DNA of 64,000 bases from Aquanectria penicillioides (lineage: Eukaryota > Ascomycota > Sordariomycetes > Hypocreales > Nectriaceae), in NCBI GenBank assembly GCA_003415625.1, contig PYIU01000007.1:3038001-3102000 (forward strand), given 5' to 3'. The stretch's first letter is position 1, and each line of letters begins with the position of its first letter. A program made the translations under genes and the position numbers. The notes below the pieces were generated by a model. It did not search any database. It was not told where the DNA came from and was given only the letters and a program-made list of their open reading frames with translations. This document shows, piece after piece, positions 36,763 through 48,050 of the stretch.

Positions 36763-39014
36763 ATGGCTAGTCGATGACAGAAACCAAAAGTGAAAGGAAA
36801 GAGAAAGAGAAACAGAGGGAAGAGATAAGAACTTAGGTTGTGATTTTTTGTTTTGTTTCTTTTTGCGTGGGCATGGGCGCGGGTGGCGTCTGTTGGGCTG
36901 GGCGGTTTGTGTTGCTTGAACTCTGGAGTGGTTGCTTGCTTGACTGTTGTAGATTAACATTTCATTTTGCACATGCACATACATAGTCCTTTTCATTACG
37001 ACCATAGCATCGTATTCGTAGTCGTCGTCATCATGGTAAGAGAGAAGAAGAGAAGGAAAAGGAAGGGACAGAAGGAGAGGGAGAAGGGAGAAGGGTGAGG
37101 AGGAGAGAGGCGGGGGAACAAGAAAGCGAGTGGATGGAGACAAGGCAGCTGGAGCACAACAGCATGAGCATGGGCGATGGGGATCAAAGAGCCGGCATAA
37201 GCAATAGGTAATCAGTCATTCAATATCACCAACGCATCGTATCACCAATACGGCATCGCAGTGGAAGACGCGTGGAACCGGATCTTGGCTGGCGCGTGGT
37301 TGACGGCAGTGGCCAGCAGTCCACGACAGCCCGCGACGGTGCTCCGCTCCACTCTGCAGTCCGATCATGGCGATCATCGAGATATCCACCCAGAGCCTCA
37401 CGACCAGCAGTCCAAGGTCCACGGTCCAACCATCGATTCAAGCTGCCGGTGTATCCTGTATCCTAAATCATGAACTTCCTGCCTGTTGTCCCCCCCCAAT
37501 TGCACCTACCCGCACAGCCTGGTTCGTACAAGAACCCGTGGCCCACCACAAGGACCGTCCCGATCCGGCCGCGCCTCCTCTGGGCTCGGCCGGGTCAACC
37601 GGCGGTCCAGCGAGGGTTCTGCCCCACCCTCCAGCGGGCTCCGCCCGTCGCCCGGCCACAGTGCCATGGGCCAAGAGCTCCCCATGGCCGCGGCGGTGGA
37701 TGCACAACATGCAGCCGTCGCCTTGCGCTAGGACGCATCGCGACCGGCGCCGTCGGCGACAGAGATGGGCCATAGATGTGCCGTAAATGTGCCATGGGTT
37801 GTGGGTCACCGCGTAATGGGCGCTGGGCGATGAGCGATGAGACGCAACAACGGGGGAGCAGGGTGTGGTGCGCGCGCCGGCTGCCTCGTGGCGTTGCGGC
37901 CCAATGACGTGAAAGATGCAAGTGAGGAGAGGCGCATGGAGGTGGCATTGGGGATTGGCCTGGTGATTCTGTGGTGACTTGGAGGCCCTTGGAGTCAGAC
38001 ATGGTGGGTTGGGGGAGCTGCTCGTCGCTCGTGGTTTTGATTGTAGTCGTGCTCGTGCTCGTGGGCGAGGCCGTGGGCAACGATTATCCGGGGCTGGCGA
38101 CGGGGGGGGGGGTCGTCGCTGCGCGTGATGGCCATGGACGCAGACACGGCTATGATGGATGCCCTTTTGGACGGAAACTAGCCTTTCCCGTCCTCGTCCC
38201 CTTCCCCTTCTTCGTATACTGTGCGATGCCCCGACTGTCCATCACGACCATGTTTCCCGCCCATCTCCACTTATACGCACATCCCTTTCAACCTCAACCT
38301 CGCGTCTCAGGGTACTTTGTTTCCCCTCCCCAATGCCCATCACTCATATCATGTCTCCCACCCCCCTAACGCAAGTCATCAGCAACTAGCATCGGCTTGA
38401 TAACACGGAGGCACAAAAATAAGTCTGTCCTGTACTGTCCAGCGTTGGAGCCCGACACCCACCCCGCAGGGATCCTATCTCATGCACAACCACTCGCCGT
38501 CACCCCCAGCTGAACGGAAGTCCTGTGCCCGACCAGTCAACACCGCCCATTTTTGCCCGTCGCTCTATCGTCTTCTTGCACAGCAGCCCCCCTCTCCAGC
38601 TTCTCCAGCCTAGCCCGGAGGAGGGGGGCTTTGGGGGCTTTTTGGGGCTTTGGAAGTAGTGTCCTCCGCCGTCCCGGGGGCCTTGTCGCGGAAGCCCTTC
38701 GCGTTGGTCACCGCTGCGCAACCCACCACTAGCTCCCGAACCTAGCCATCTGTCCTCTCTCGTCTCCCGTGGTGTATCAAGCCGGGCGTGCGTGCGGGAA
38801 ACCGTAAAAGGACCTCCTTGTCCGCCCTTGACCTACATTTCCCCCTTCTCGCTTTGCACTTTGCCTCCTCCCCCCCCCCCCGTGATACGTCGTCTCGCTG
38901 CTACGTTCCCTCGCCACATCGCTTCCCGTGTCCATGTCGCGCAGGACCCCCTGGCGGCCGCGTGTGCTGAAACATTAAACCACCGACCGTTCTTTTTGTC
39001 TACCGAGAGGGGCT
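36763..39014. other. Long intergenic region (2.25 kb)
   Basis: Contains the 3' flank of the lyase gene, a polypurine tract (37038-37110), a G-run near 38101, a C-run near 38870 and pyrimidine-rich promoter-like sequence. Overlapping short frames on both strands look like G+C-rich shadows. No gene supported. Confidence 0.5.
37038..37110 (+). repeat. Polypurine tract, 73 bp
   Basis: All A/G on the plus strand except C at 37069 and T at 37096, made of GAGAAG/GGAGAA-like units. It lies about 280 bp past the lyase stop codon. Confidence 0.6.
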
Positions 39015-41180
39015 ATGGAGATGCGAGCCACGAGGACAGAGGGCCGAGGGTTCTTCGACGCCGCCGGAGCCATTAATAAAGCTCCTGCCGGGCTGCCCGG
39101 TGGAGAAGGGTCAGTGTCCGGCACCAGTGACAGCCAGAGCAGCACCCTGTCCAAGAAAAGGATGAGCTCTGTCGACATGTCAAGGGACCATCACGTCGAG
39201 GCTTTGGTTAGGCGTCTGACAATCGATGATTTTGATGCACTCAAGAAAAAGTGGTTTGATGAAGTCGTAGCCAAGGTCAAGACTGAACGTCAGTCCTCAT
39301 CGTCCCTCGGGGGTCTGCAGGAGAGACTAACACGGGACTGCAGTTGTCGAGAACCCGCTATCCGCAGTTTCGGATACTCTAGATACTCCATCAACAGAAG
39401 AGGCACAGAGTCCTCGGTCTTCGCCTATTGACATGGTCGTCACTCCCCGGAAAGTACAGTATCAAGCTACCGTGGAGGACGACCCTGAAGACATTGAAGA
39501 GCCCGGCAACCCCACCATTCGAACACCGGCCAAGGACCGTAACTCTCGGCCATACAGCAGCTCTGTCGGAAGCGCAGCGTCTTCTGTTGTCTCGGACTCT
39601 GCTTCTTCCAGGGTCTCCAACCAGTCGTCACGCAGAGCCTCTGGGTCGGCATCGCTGCAACCCCCCATGGTGTCGCCCAGCGTCAGCCCAAAGTCGCGGC
39701 CCTCTGTGCGATTCTCCGATAGAGTGCCAGTGATCTTGCATAGCCGTCCTGCATCAACGCAGCCGCTCCAAGGGCAGGTCTCGACGAAGCGCGAGGCTGC
39801 TGAACCTAGCTCCAAGGATGGCCATCTGTCGGCTGTGGACTTGAAATGGGGCAAACTATTCGACGACAAAGGCGAACCAACACCCCGCCTTGGACAGTTC
39901 CTCAGAGGCGTGGCCAATTACCTGGTAAGGCAACCACGGGGATGCATTCGATGCGAGCTAACCGCTATAGATTGCCGAATACACGCCGACGAACTCTTTG
40001 GTGATTACACCAGACAAGCTTCATGCGTTTTACACAAAATACAAGCTCGACTCCGAGTCGCTTCCGCTTGAGCGTGAGTAGACCCAATTCCTGGCCGGCT
40101 CGCTGCTAAATCCCTGCAGACATGTTCGACTCTCGAACTCAGAGGAGCTTTGCTCCTCTCGAGTGGCTGTATCAAGACCTCCAATGTAGCTACCATCTCA
40201 TCCAAGGCCGACAGAATTCGGCGCCTCGGATCCCGGCCTTGACCCCGGCTGGGTTCCAGGAATGGATGATCCGCCAGATCCAGGCGTTTCCCGACCAAGA
40301 GGCCAAACGCTTGAACATGGTCATTTCTGAACTGCCCATCGCAGCCGATGGCCCGCTCCTGGATGGGAAGCCTGAGAGGCTGCCGAAGCAACTGTCTCGA
40401 CATCTGCTCCCGGCTACTTGGCATCGAGACGTACAAAAGGTGGTGGTCATGGCTATTCACAACTGGGTCAAGGACATTGAATCTCTCGAGTCATCGTCGT
40501 CGTCCTCATCGCGGAAAGACCCTCGAGATGAATACTACAAGCCCACGAAATCTCAGGAGGACATCTCCAAACGGTCTCGCACCGATGACTACCGAAGCGA
40601 CGGAGGCTCTCGAAGCTACCACAAGTCGCGGGAAAAGTACAGCAAGACAAGCGACCGCAACTCGTCACGCAAAGACACGCCAAGCCGATTTATATCCCGA
40701 GCCAACTCGGAGGGCAACGTTCGGCGCGTCGACATCTCGCCGCCCCCGACAACCCGCTCTGGCAAGTCCCGGAGCCCAACGTCCAACAACCGATACCGCT
40801 CATCAGTCTCGTCCATCAGCAGCGCCAATCTCCCGGACGACTACGGCCTCTCTTCCAGCCACTCGGTCCCGACACCCTATTTGCACCACCCTCGGGTCAC
40901 CACCACGTCAGGCGGAGACCGCCGTAATCGTGAGCAGGACTATCGCTACTACCAGGGTCGCATGCCAAGCGACTCGACGCCCCGAACCGTCGTCGGCAGC
41001 AGCAGCGGCAGCAGCAGCAACAGTGCTAAGCGGCCAAGCCTCTCGCTCGAAACGACGTCACGGGACGAGGCAGGCCCGAATTATGACGACTATGTGCGTA
41101 CAACCCGCTCAGCCCGGAATAGCGTGGGGGTCGAGGACGCAGCCCCATATCGGGGCACGCACTCGAGCGGCGCTGGATAA
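39015..41180 (+). CDS. DUF7514-type fungal protein with long disordered, Ser/Arg-rich flanks
   Basis: Four exons (39015-39288, 39344-39924, 39971-40073, 40120-41180) join in frame to 672 aa. All three introns have good GT...AG ends, with CTAAC-like branches. Residues about 1-240 are Ser/Pro-rich and low in complexity. The conserved block begins WGKLFDDKGEPTPRLGQFLR and runs through NYL-IAEYTPTNSLVITPDK, LEWLYQDLQ and ALTPAGFQEWM to a WHRDVQ segment near residue 450, as in fungal DUF7514 proteins. The tail (about 465-672) is Ser, Arg and Tyr rich, with poly-Ser stretches. Function is unknown. The start is the first in-frame ATG; MRATRTEG two codons later is equally possible. Confidence 0.85.
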
Positions 41181-44136
41181 GAAACTTGTCTCGGTGAGAT
41201 AAGATGACTGGTGATTGCTTATGGGCTGTGTGTGCAAAAGAGGTATCCCAGGTTGGTGACAATTTTCTGTCCCACACACTCACATAAGCGAAAAAAAAAA
41301 GGACCGAACTTTGTCCATTCATTACATTACGATTTCACGACTGTCGTTCTTTATAATAGGGTTTTTTTTTTCTCTTCAAGACAAAGCTTGAGATTGTTTT
41401 TTTCTTTCTTTTTCGTCTGATAGCGAATTATGTGTAATTCTTCTCGTTTGTTTGGGTACACCTGGGGTTTGAATTTAGAAGGACAGAGACTGAGAAGCAC
41501 GAGGTCAAGATTGGGGTACAAGGATAAGATAGCTAAATACAAGTGAGGTCTTTTGGAATTCGGCATTTAATCAAAGCTTTCAAATCGCGCGTCTAATTTC
41601 CATTCCTTTACTGTGCGTGTCTCGGTGCCATGTCTCAGGCGGCGTTGCTGAAGGTTCACGCGTGGATTGGGGTCTGGTTCCTACGAGTTCACTGCAAAAG
41701 CTTGAGTTGAGTATTATGTAGCTTACTCGGTGTTGAATTGAGTAAATAGGCTATCTATCCTAGCGGTATCGATTATCTGCTGAGAATAACTGGTTCGAAC
41801 CCTGAAGCAAGCCGGCTATCTACTAGCCGTAGGACTGCGTGTCTGACTGAGTACCACATTCGGATTGGATCAGGAGACACAAGTTCTATTGATTTTGTTT
41901 TATCTAGATCTTTATCACATGTTTGCGCATTGAGGGAATCTAGTTTACGCGGTCAGCCACTGCATTTGGTGTAGGACTTAATGAGGCGAACGGTCATGCT
42001 ATTGCACATTGCGCCTCAAAGAATCGGCGAGTTCATCGCAAAGTGGGTTGGTACTATCCCCTCTCCAAATGATATCAATAGCAAGCTCGCCTCATGTTAG
42101 AAGAATGTGCAATTCCAGCACAGGATTGCTTTTTCGTGCCCTCATCGAGTGGAGAAATGTTCCGAGTCTTGAGACACAATATGCATTTCTGCCTGCTACT
42201 CAGCCTCACTTGGGTCACATCTCGGTCTTAAAAGCACCTTTAATGCATGCACCATGCCGAATCTTATCAACAAGTTCGCACTTTGACCGGATTCGAAACT
42301 CGAACGGCACCGATTCTTTTTCGGGTCTCAGGTCGACTGGGATCGTTCTCGATGCCAATAGGATTGTGAGGCGAACGAATAGATGGTGTGCGAGACTGCC
42401 TCATTGGAGACTATGCTACGCGTCAGACGACCGAGACCATGGAACAGGAGACGAAGTGTAAAAGAAGTCTCAAATGTGCAGGGGATTCCAATCCTTGCTG
42501 AGATGGAATGCCTGTTACCTAATATCAATGTGATCGCTACCACTCTGGCCTGTTGTCAAGTTGTGGCATCTCAGCCCAACTTGATCTACCAACAGCGAGG
42601 CAGGCTGCGAGATAAGCATATAAATCCAGTGCTAGGATGGCGTGATTAGAAAACTGCAGCTGTTTAGGCCTAAGAATATGTTCGCCAAATAAGCCAGCCT
42701 ATGGGAATGATTGTCCCTTGTCGAGCAGCACAAGCTATTCCTCTGAAACTCATTATGGGCGATTCCTATTGAGCGAGGCGGAACATCAGCAATTCAGCTG
42801 AGGCCTGGATAGCAGCCACTTTGGCTAAATGTAGTGAAATACCTCTTGTTGTGCCACTAGTGTGCTTGATGAAGTCATAGACGGTTATTATGGGACGGGA
42901 ATAACACGCGAACAATCATGTGTGAAGGGACGAGGCCTCAACGAGGCAACAAGGACAATGGCGTGACCCAGGCATCCCCAAAAGCCGGGCTCTCGCGCAA
43001 CTTTGCACGTTGCGTCGCAATGGATCCTTCATGTGTTTGCTTCTAAGCACCTCTCATGCACCCCGCGGCGAGGTGGTTTGCGAGTGAGGATCCATGTGTT
43101 AGTCAGTGCACCAATTCATCTCGACAGCTGCTGCTGAGCCGTTCCCAACCGCTGGAAAACGCTGGAAGTCTCGGCGTCTCGATTGCAGCTTGGCAGTGAG
43201 CATTAGAGAGATCGGCAAGCGCCTAATTGCTTACGGTGAACGAAGTCTACCGCAGCTTGCCCTCAGCTCTCACGCGAGTGTTGTGATGGGCGCTGCACTA
43301 TGATGTCAATGACATGTCCCTGCACGTACCCTGGTCTCGCGGCCGGCTTGGCCAACACCGCAACGATGTCGAAACGCTACAGCCGCAGAGGCGATCTGAT
43401 AATTCCTTGAGACTCGAGATGTCAAGGAGACACGAGAAACCTCAAGTTTTCAATGACTGATCTGGGTAGCTCATCTGTTATCAAGACAATCAATGGACAC
43501 GGCTGCTTATCTTTCCAAATGCAGCGATTTGGTAATCCGAGCCCCTTGGAATGCATGCAATGCTAAACTTTGATCCAATTCCACTTAGCAATGTGAGCAT
43601 GATTCCCTACAAGGCCTTGATAATGGTCAATGGCCAAGCTTTCCCCAGAAGGAAATGATATTGAGTTGTGTGGAGACTCTGGAGGATCCCACAGAGGTTT
43701 ACGGATCATCGCATGCTTCCTTGTGACCGACTAGGATTTCTTCATCGCCCAACCAAGACGAAAAATTTTCTGCCTCCCCATTGTTAACCAAATGATGTGT
43801 ATAGAGCTCCGAGAACTAATCATATGGCTAGAATGAGTTGTAGTTTAGACGTCATTCTTTGGCATCCCGTCGTGCTGACCCACACATTCCGCCGATCACC
43901 AACGGGCAGACCGAGCTCAGTCCACTTGAATGACGTCGATCCACCAAGATTGAACCCAATCATGAGTTTGAAACCAGCTTATTCTAGTTACACAGGATGA
44001 ACTGTACTAGAGGCTTTGATAAGTGGCTATATAAACAACGGTGCCTCACGACGCGACGTTGAATTTGTTTTGAAGTTTATCCGACACCTTGATCTCAGTT
44101 CTTTCTGAAGGAGCATCTGCATCAAATTACTGCACT
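41181..44136. other. Long intergenic region (3 kb)
   Basis: No supported gene. A tRNA-like B-box at about 41790 was rejected. A 150-codon frame at 42009-42461 has no family features. A TATA-like CTATATAAACAA at about 44027 probably belongs to the transporter gene. Confidence 0.5.
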
Positions 44137-46268
44137 ATGGGGTCTGAGAAAGATCATCAAAAGACTTCTTCGGAAGATGGCTCTCGCACGGAGGTTGACC
44201 ATGCTGAGCACCGCATACGACCCTCTCACGAGCCAATCTTGGACACTGGCAAACCAATGTCTGCCAGTAAGGCCACACACCCGCTGGCTGGCTATACGCA
44301 CCAGCAGCTTGCAAACATGGGCGAAAGGTACGCCCGTGAACACCAAGGGATCACCGATGAGGAGGAAATTAGAATTTTTCGCCTAGGCGCCATCGTTGCT
44401 GGAGACCAGGATATCGATGACGACCCTCATGCTCTTCGTGATACGTACGCCAGCGTCGCAGGCCTCACGGAGGCGGAAAAACACGCCCTCATTGACGAAG
44501 TCGAACACAAGTGGAAACACCCCACTACGCTATATTTTCTCGTCACCAGTAAGAAACCAATTAATTCCTCGTCGCCTAAACGATTCTAACCCTGTTAGTC
44601 TGCTCGTTGTGTGCTGTGGTACAAGGAATGGACGAAACTGTGGTGAATGGCGCCCAGATTTTCTATAAACGAGAATTTGGAATCGATGGCGACAGCGACT
44701 ACGACAGCTGGATCACTGGTCTCACCAACTCGGCCCCGTATCTGTGCTGTGCCGTTATCGGGTGCTGTAAGTACCATTCCTTCGATCTGCGCTCTCCATG
44801 CTAACGGCCCAGGGATCACCGAGCCCATGAACAAGGCGTTTGGCCGCAGGGGCACTGTTTTTATCTCGTGCTGCATCTCCTTCGTCACCTGCTTCTGGCA
44901 ATCCTTTACCAACACCTGGTGGCACATGTTTATTGCTCGCTTCTTCCTCGGATTTGGAATCGGTCCCAAGTCGGCCACCACGCCCATGTTTGCCGCAGAG
45001 TGCGCCCCGAAGCTTGTTCGCGGCGCCTTGGTCATGCAATGGCAGATGTGGACGGCGTTTGGCATCATGCTCGGCTACGTGGCAGACTTAGCCTTTTACG
45101 AGGTCAAAGACCAAAGCGGAATCACAGGCCTCAACTGGAGACTCATGATGGGTTCTGCAGGTGTCCCAGCGCTTGTTGTCTGCGCTCTTGTCTACATGTG
45201 CCCCGAGTCACCTCGATGGTACCTGACCAAGAACCGCCACTCAGACGCCTACAAATCCATGTCAAAGATGCGATACAGCAAGATTCAGGCTGCTCGCGAC
45301 ATATTTTACGCTCATACTCTCCTTCAAGCCGAGGCTGCCATGTCTATCGGCCGAGGGAACCGCATCAAGGAGTTTTTCACCGTCCGCCGCAACCGAAACG
45401 CTATGCTAGCTTCTGAGATTGTCATGTTTATGCAACAATTTTGCGGAGGTAAGTAGCTAATTCGTTATCCAGGATCAACGCTAACAAATGTAGTAAATGT
45501 TATTGCCTACTACTCCTCCGAGATTTTCCTCGATGCCGGCTTCTCTGAAAAGAGCGCCTTGGCGGCGTCCCTAGGCTTTGGAATTATCAATTTCCTATTT
45601 GCCATTCCCGCATTCTACACTATCGATACATTCGGTCGTCGAAACCTTCTGCTGACAACGTTTCCGGTACGTAAAACTTACGCAGATTACAAGTAAAAGT
45701 CTAATTGGTGCAGCTCATGGCAATATTCCTCCTCTTTACTGGATTCAGCTTTTTTATTCCAAAAGATAGTAGCGCTCACGTTGGTTGCATTGCGCTCGGC
45801 ATATATCTTTACGGAATGGTCTACTCTCCAGGTGAGGGCCCAGTGCCTTTCACCTACTCAGCCGAAGCATACCCCCTGTATATTCGTGCAATCGGCATGT
45901 CGCTTGCAACTGCCACAACTTGGTGTTTCAACTTCATCCTTGCTGTGACTTGGCCTTCACTAGAAAATGCGTTTGGATCGACAGGCGCCTTTGGATGGTA
46001 CGCCGGATGGAACGTTGTTGGCTTCTTCCTCGTCCTACTATTTCTCCCCGAGACCAAGGGCAAGACCCTCGAGGAGCTCGATGCCGTTTTCAACGTTCGC
46101 CTCACAAGACTGGTGCGATATGGATGGTCGCAGTTCTTTTGGTTCATCAAGCGATACCTGCTCTGGACCCATTCTCCCAAGCCAGTTGTTCCCCGGGCTG
46201 GCGATGAAGGGCATGAAGAGAAGACCATCCTCCAAGACCGTGACCCCCAGCCAAGTGGTAGGGTGTAA
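44137..46268 (+). CDS. Sugar-porter-type MFS transporter
   Basis: Plasma-membrane sugar or polyol carrier, 647 aa. Five exons (44137-44548, 44599-44766, 44813-45448, 45494-45666, 45714-46268) have introns of 45-50 bp. A soluble N-terminal part of about 137 residues includes the stretch [20 protein letters not shown]. Sugar-porter signatures are present in order: [16 protein letters not shown] in TM1, [23 protein letters not shown] after TM6, FGRRN after TM8 and [12 protein letters not shown] after TM12. The arrangement resembles fungal myo-inositol/polyol carriers, but the substrate cannot be assigned. The missing Asp/Arg pattern of the usual GRR loop between TM2 and TM3 reads MNKAFGRRG. Stop TAA at 46266. 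Confidence 0.92.
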
Positions 46269-48050
46269 ATGAACAGCGGAAGGCAAAAGAACGTAGGAAT
46301 TGAGTTGGAGTCACTAAATGAATGAAACATGTTCCTAAATGAATTTAGTAGCCTGATATGAAGATTCCTTCACTCGTTAAAGGGTTCAGAAGAAGCCATG
46401 TTTGTGGTTTAATAAACGATGTACAATAAAGAGACTGCTTTTCCAGCATGCAACAGTGTAACCGGTGCCTTTTTTTACCTAACAGGCAATCAATATATTG
46501 CGCGCTTGCGAAAAGCTGCCATCTAAGACTTGTAGTTTGTCAATATTGTCGATGGCATTGATTGGCTACCGACTCCATTATTCTCATCATCTGTGTTTTC
46601 TGTATCATTGCTGTTCGTCACCGGGGCTGGAGGGTTAGTATTTGGTTGTGGGGCATTGGCCACCCCACTGTCATTACCCTGGGCGTCTTTCTTCTCAATC
46701 CAATGTGACTGTGCACGCATCACGCGCGCCTTTTCACGGTGTTCTCCTCTTTAAGACTTCGGGATTACCTCTCTCAGTCCCCTAAGCGATCGACCATAGT
46801 GCTTGAGGCTGGAAAGCTTGTTCAGGAGCCTCGGTACTCCAGCTTGCTCCAGAAGCTGGTGATGCTCCCCCTTGTTGATGTATTCATCTAGGGTTTGGAT
46901 TTGCTGCTCATACTGTTGTTGGTACTACCAAAAACTAGGCTTTGAACTTGTTCCGACTGCTACCCTTGGATACTTTAGCTCTCTTTTCTCCAATCAACCA
47001 GTCAGGGTAGTCGATCGTCGCATCGTGTTTGACTATCGTGGGGATGCTATATAGAAAATAGTGCTGCAAACTGGTTGGTTCATGGGCAACGCCCCCTTAA
47101 ACTGTATAGGATATACAGTCAATACATATCATCTATAAAGCACACTTTAAAGGGACCCAGAAACGGCCTGATGCGTTCTTGGAGTCTCAACGGTTTATTG
47201 GTAGTTGGTTCGTCGTCTGTTTCAAGCTGACGTTGACTTGTTGCTGAGCAAAGTAAGAGGCATCTAATGAATGTTGGGATCCCCATGCTTGTAGCACATC
47301 AAATTTCAAGGTGATACCATCGCTTCGGACTTGTCAAAATTAGCTGATCCATAAATACTGATCCAGTGGTCTTATGCTATATCCTAGCACTTTCAGTGAC
47401 CCATCTGAAGTTGGAAGAATGAGGTGGCATAAAGCCGTCTCAATGATCATGATGTGACCCACTTTTCTAATACCTAGAGTCAGACCACTGCAGCACATTG
47501 ACGATGCAGTCGTCAACTCCTATTGTCTATTTAGGCCAGTTACTGAACAGAGGATCGTTTGCCATCAAGGCCTCAAATCTCTTTCAACTCGGAGGCATTG
47601 TATATCGTCTTTGTTGACCTGGGTGAGCACCCTGTCTCTCATAAAGCTGAAAAGTTGAAGAAAACCCCTCATGCAGTCAAGTTCACTCTATCTTGAGCCA
47701 TGCTTCTTAAAAATCGCGGCTATCAACCGTCGTTTTCACCCTGGATCAGTGCTCTTCGGTGCCTAGAGGCCTTGGGGACGATCCAATCGGAGAATTCTCA
47801 CAGTCCGTGGCTTTAACCCAGACCATTAGCTCAGTGATGTGATTGGCCTAACTCCGCCGCCCCCTGAAGTGTGGCCTGAGGACGCCAGGTTCTTACACCA
47901 CTATATAAACTACAACTCCCATCCATCAGCTTTCACATCTTGTTCTTCGTTTTTCGTATCCTATCTATCAAATTACTCTGGTCGGCATCCAGATTTGAGT
48001 GAGAACGAATAGAAACACTTCCAGAAGAACACTGCTTCAACACGTGAATC
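46269..48050. other. Intergenic region (1.8 kb) with a possible gene remnant
   Basis: Contains the remnant at 46523-46924. A TATA-like CTATATAAACTA lies near 47902, about 150 bp upstream of the RT-related gene, and probably serves it. Nothing else supported. Confidence 0.5.
46523..46924 (-). pseudogene. Possible decayed coding remnant of unknown family
   Basis: A minus-strand frame reads YQQQYEQQIQTLDEYI, then a segment HHQLLEQAGVPRLLNKLSS, is cut by one TAA at about 46753, and continues as EHREKARVMRAQSHWIEKKD into an Asn/Thr/Pro-rich tail ending at 46523. A TAG stop lies directly upstream. The helix-forming Gln-rich start and disordered tail look protein-like, and both stops could be former Gln codons. 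Alternatively a GTAATC...AAG intron could remove the internal stop. I do not recognise it. Confidence 0.25.

Noticed and set aside
41750..41815. tRNA-like segment with GGTTCGAACCC
   Set aside because: The B-box-like string is present, but the T stem does not pair beyond two bases and no matching acceptor or anticodon stem can be drawn.
42009..42461. 150-codon frame in the DUF7514-MFS intergenic region
   Set aside because: No domain-like pattern, no splice partners and a mixed composition like the surrounding non-coding DNA.
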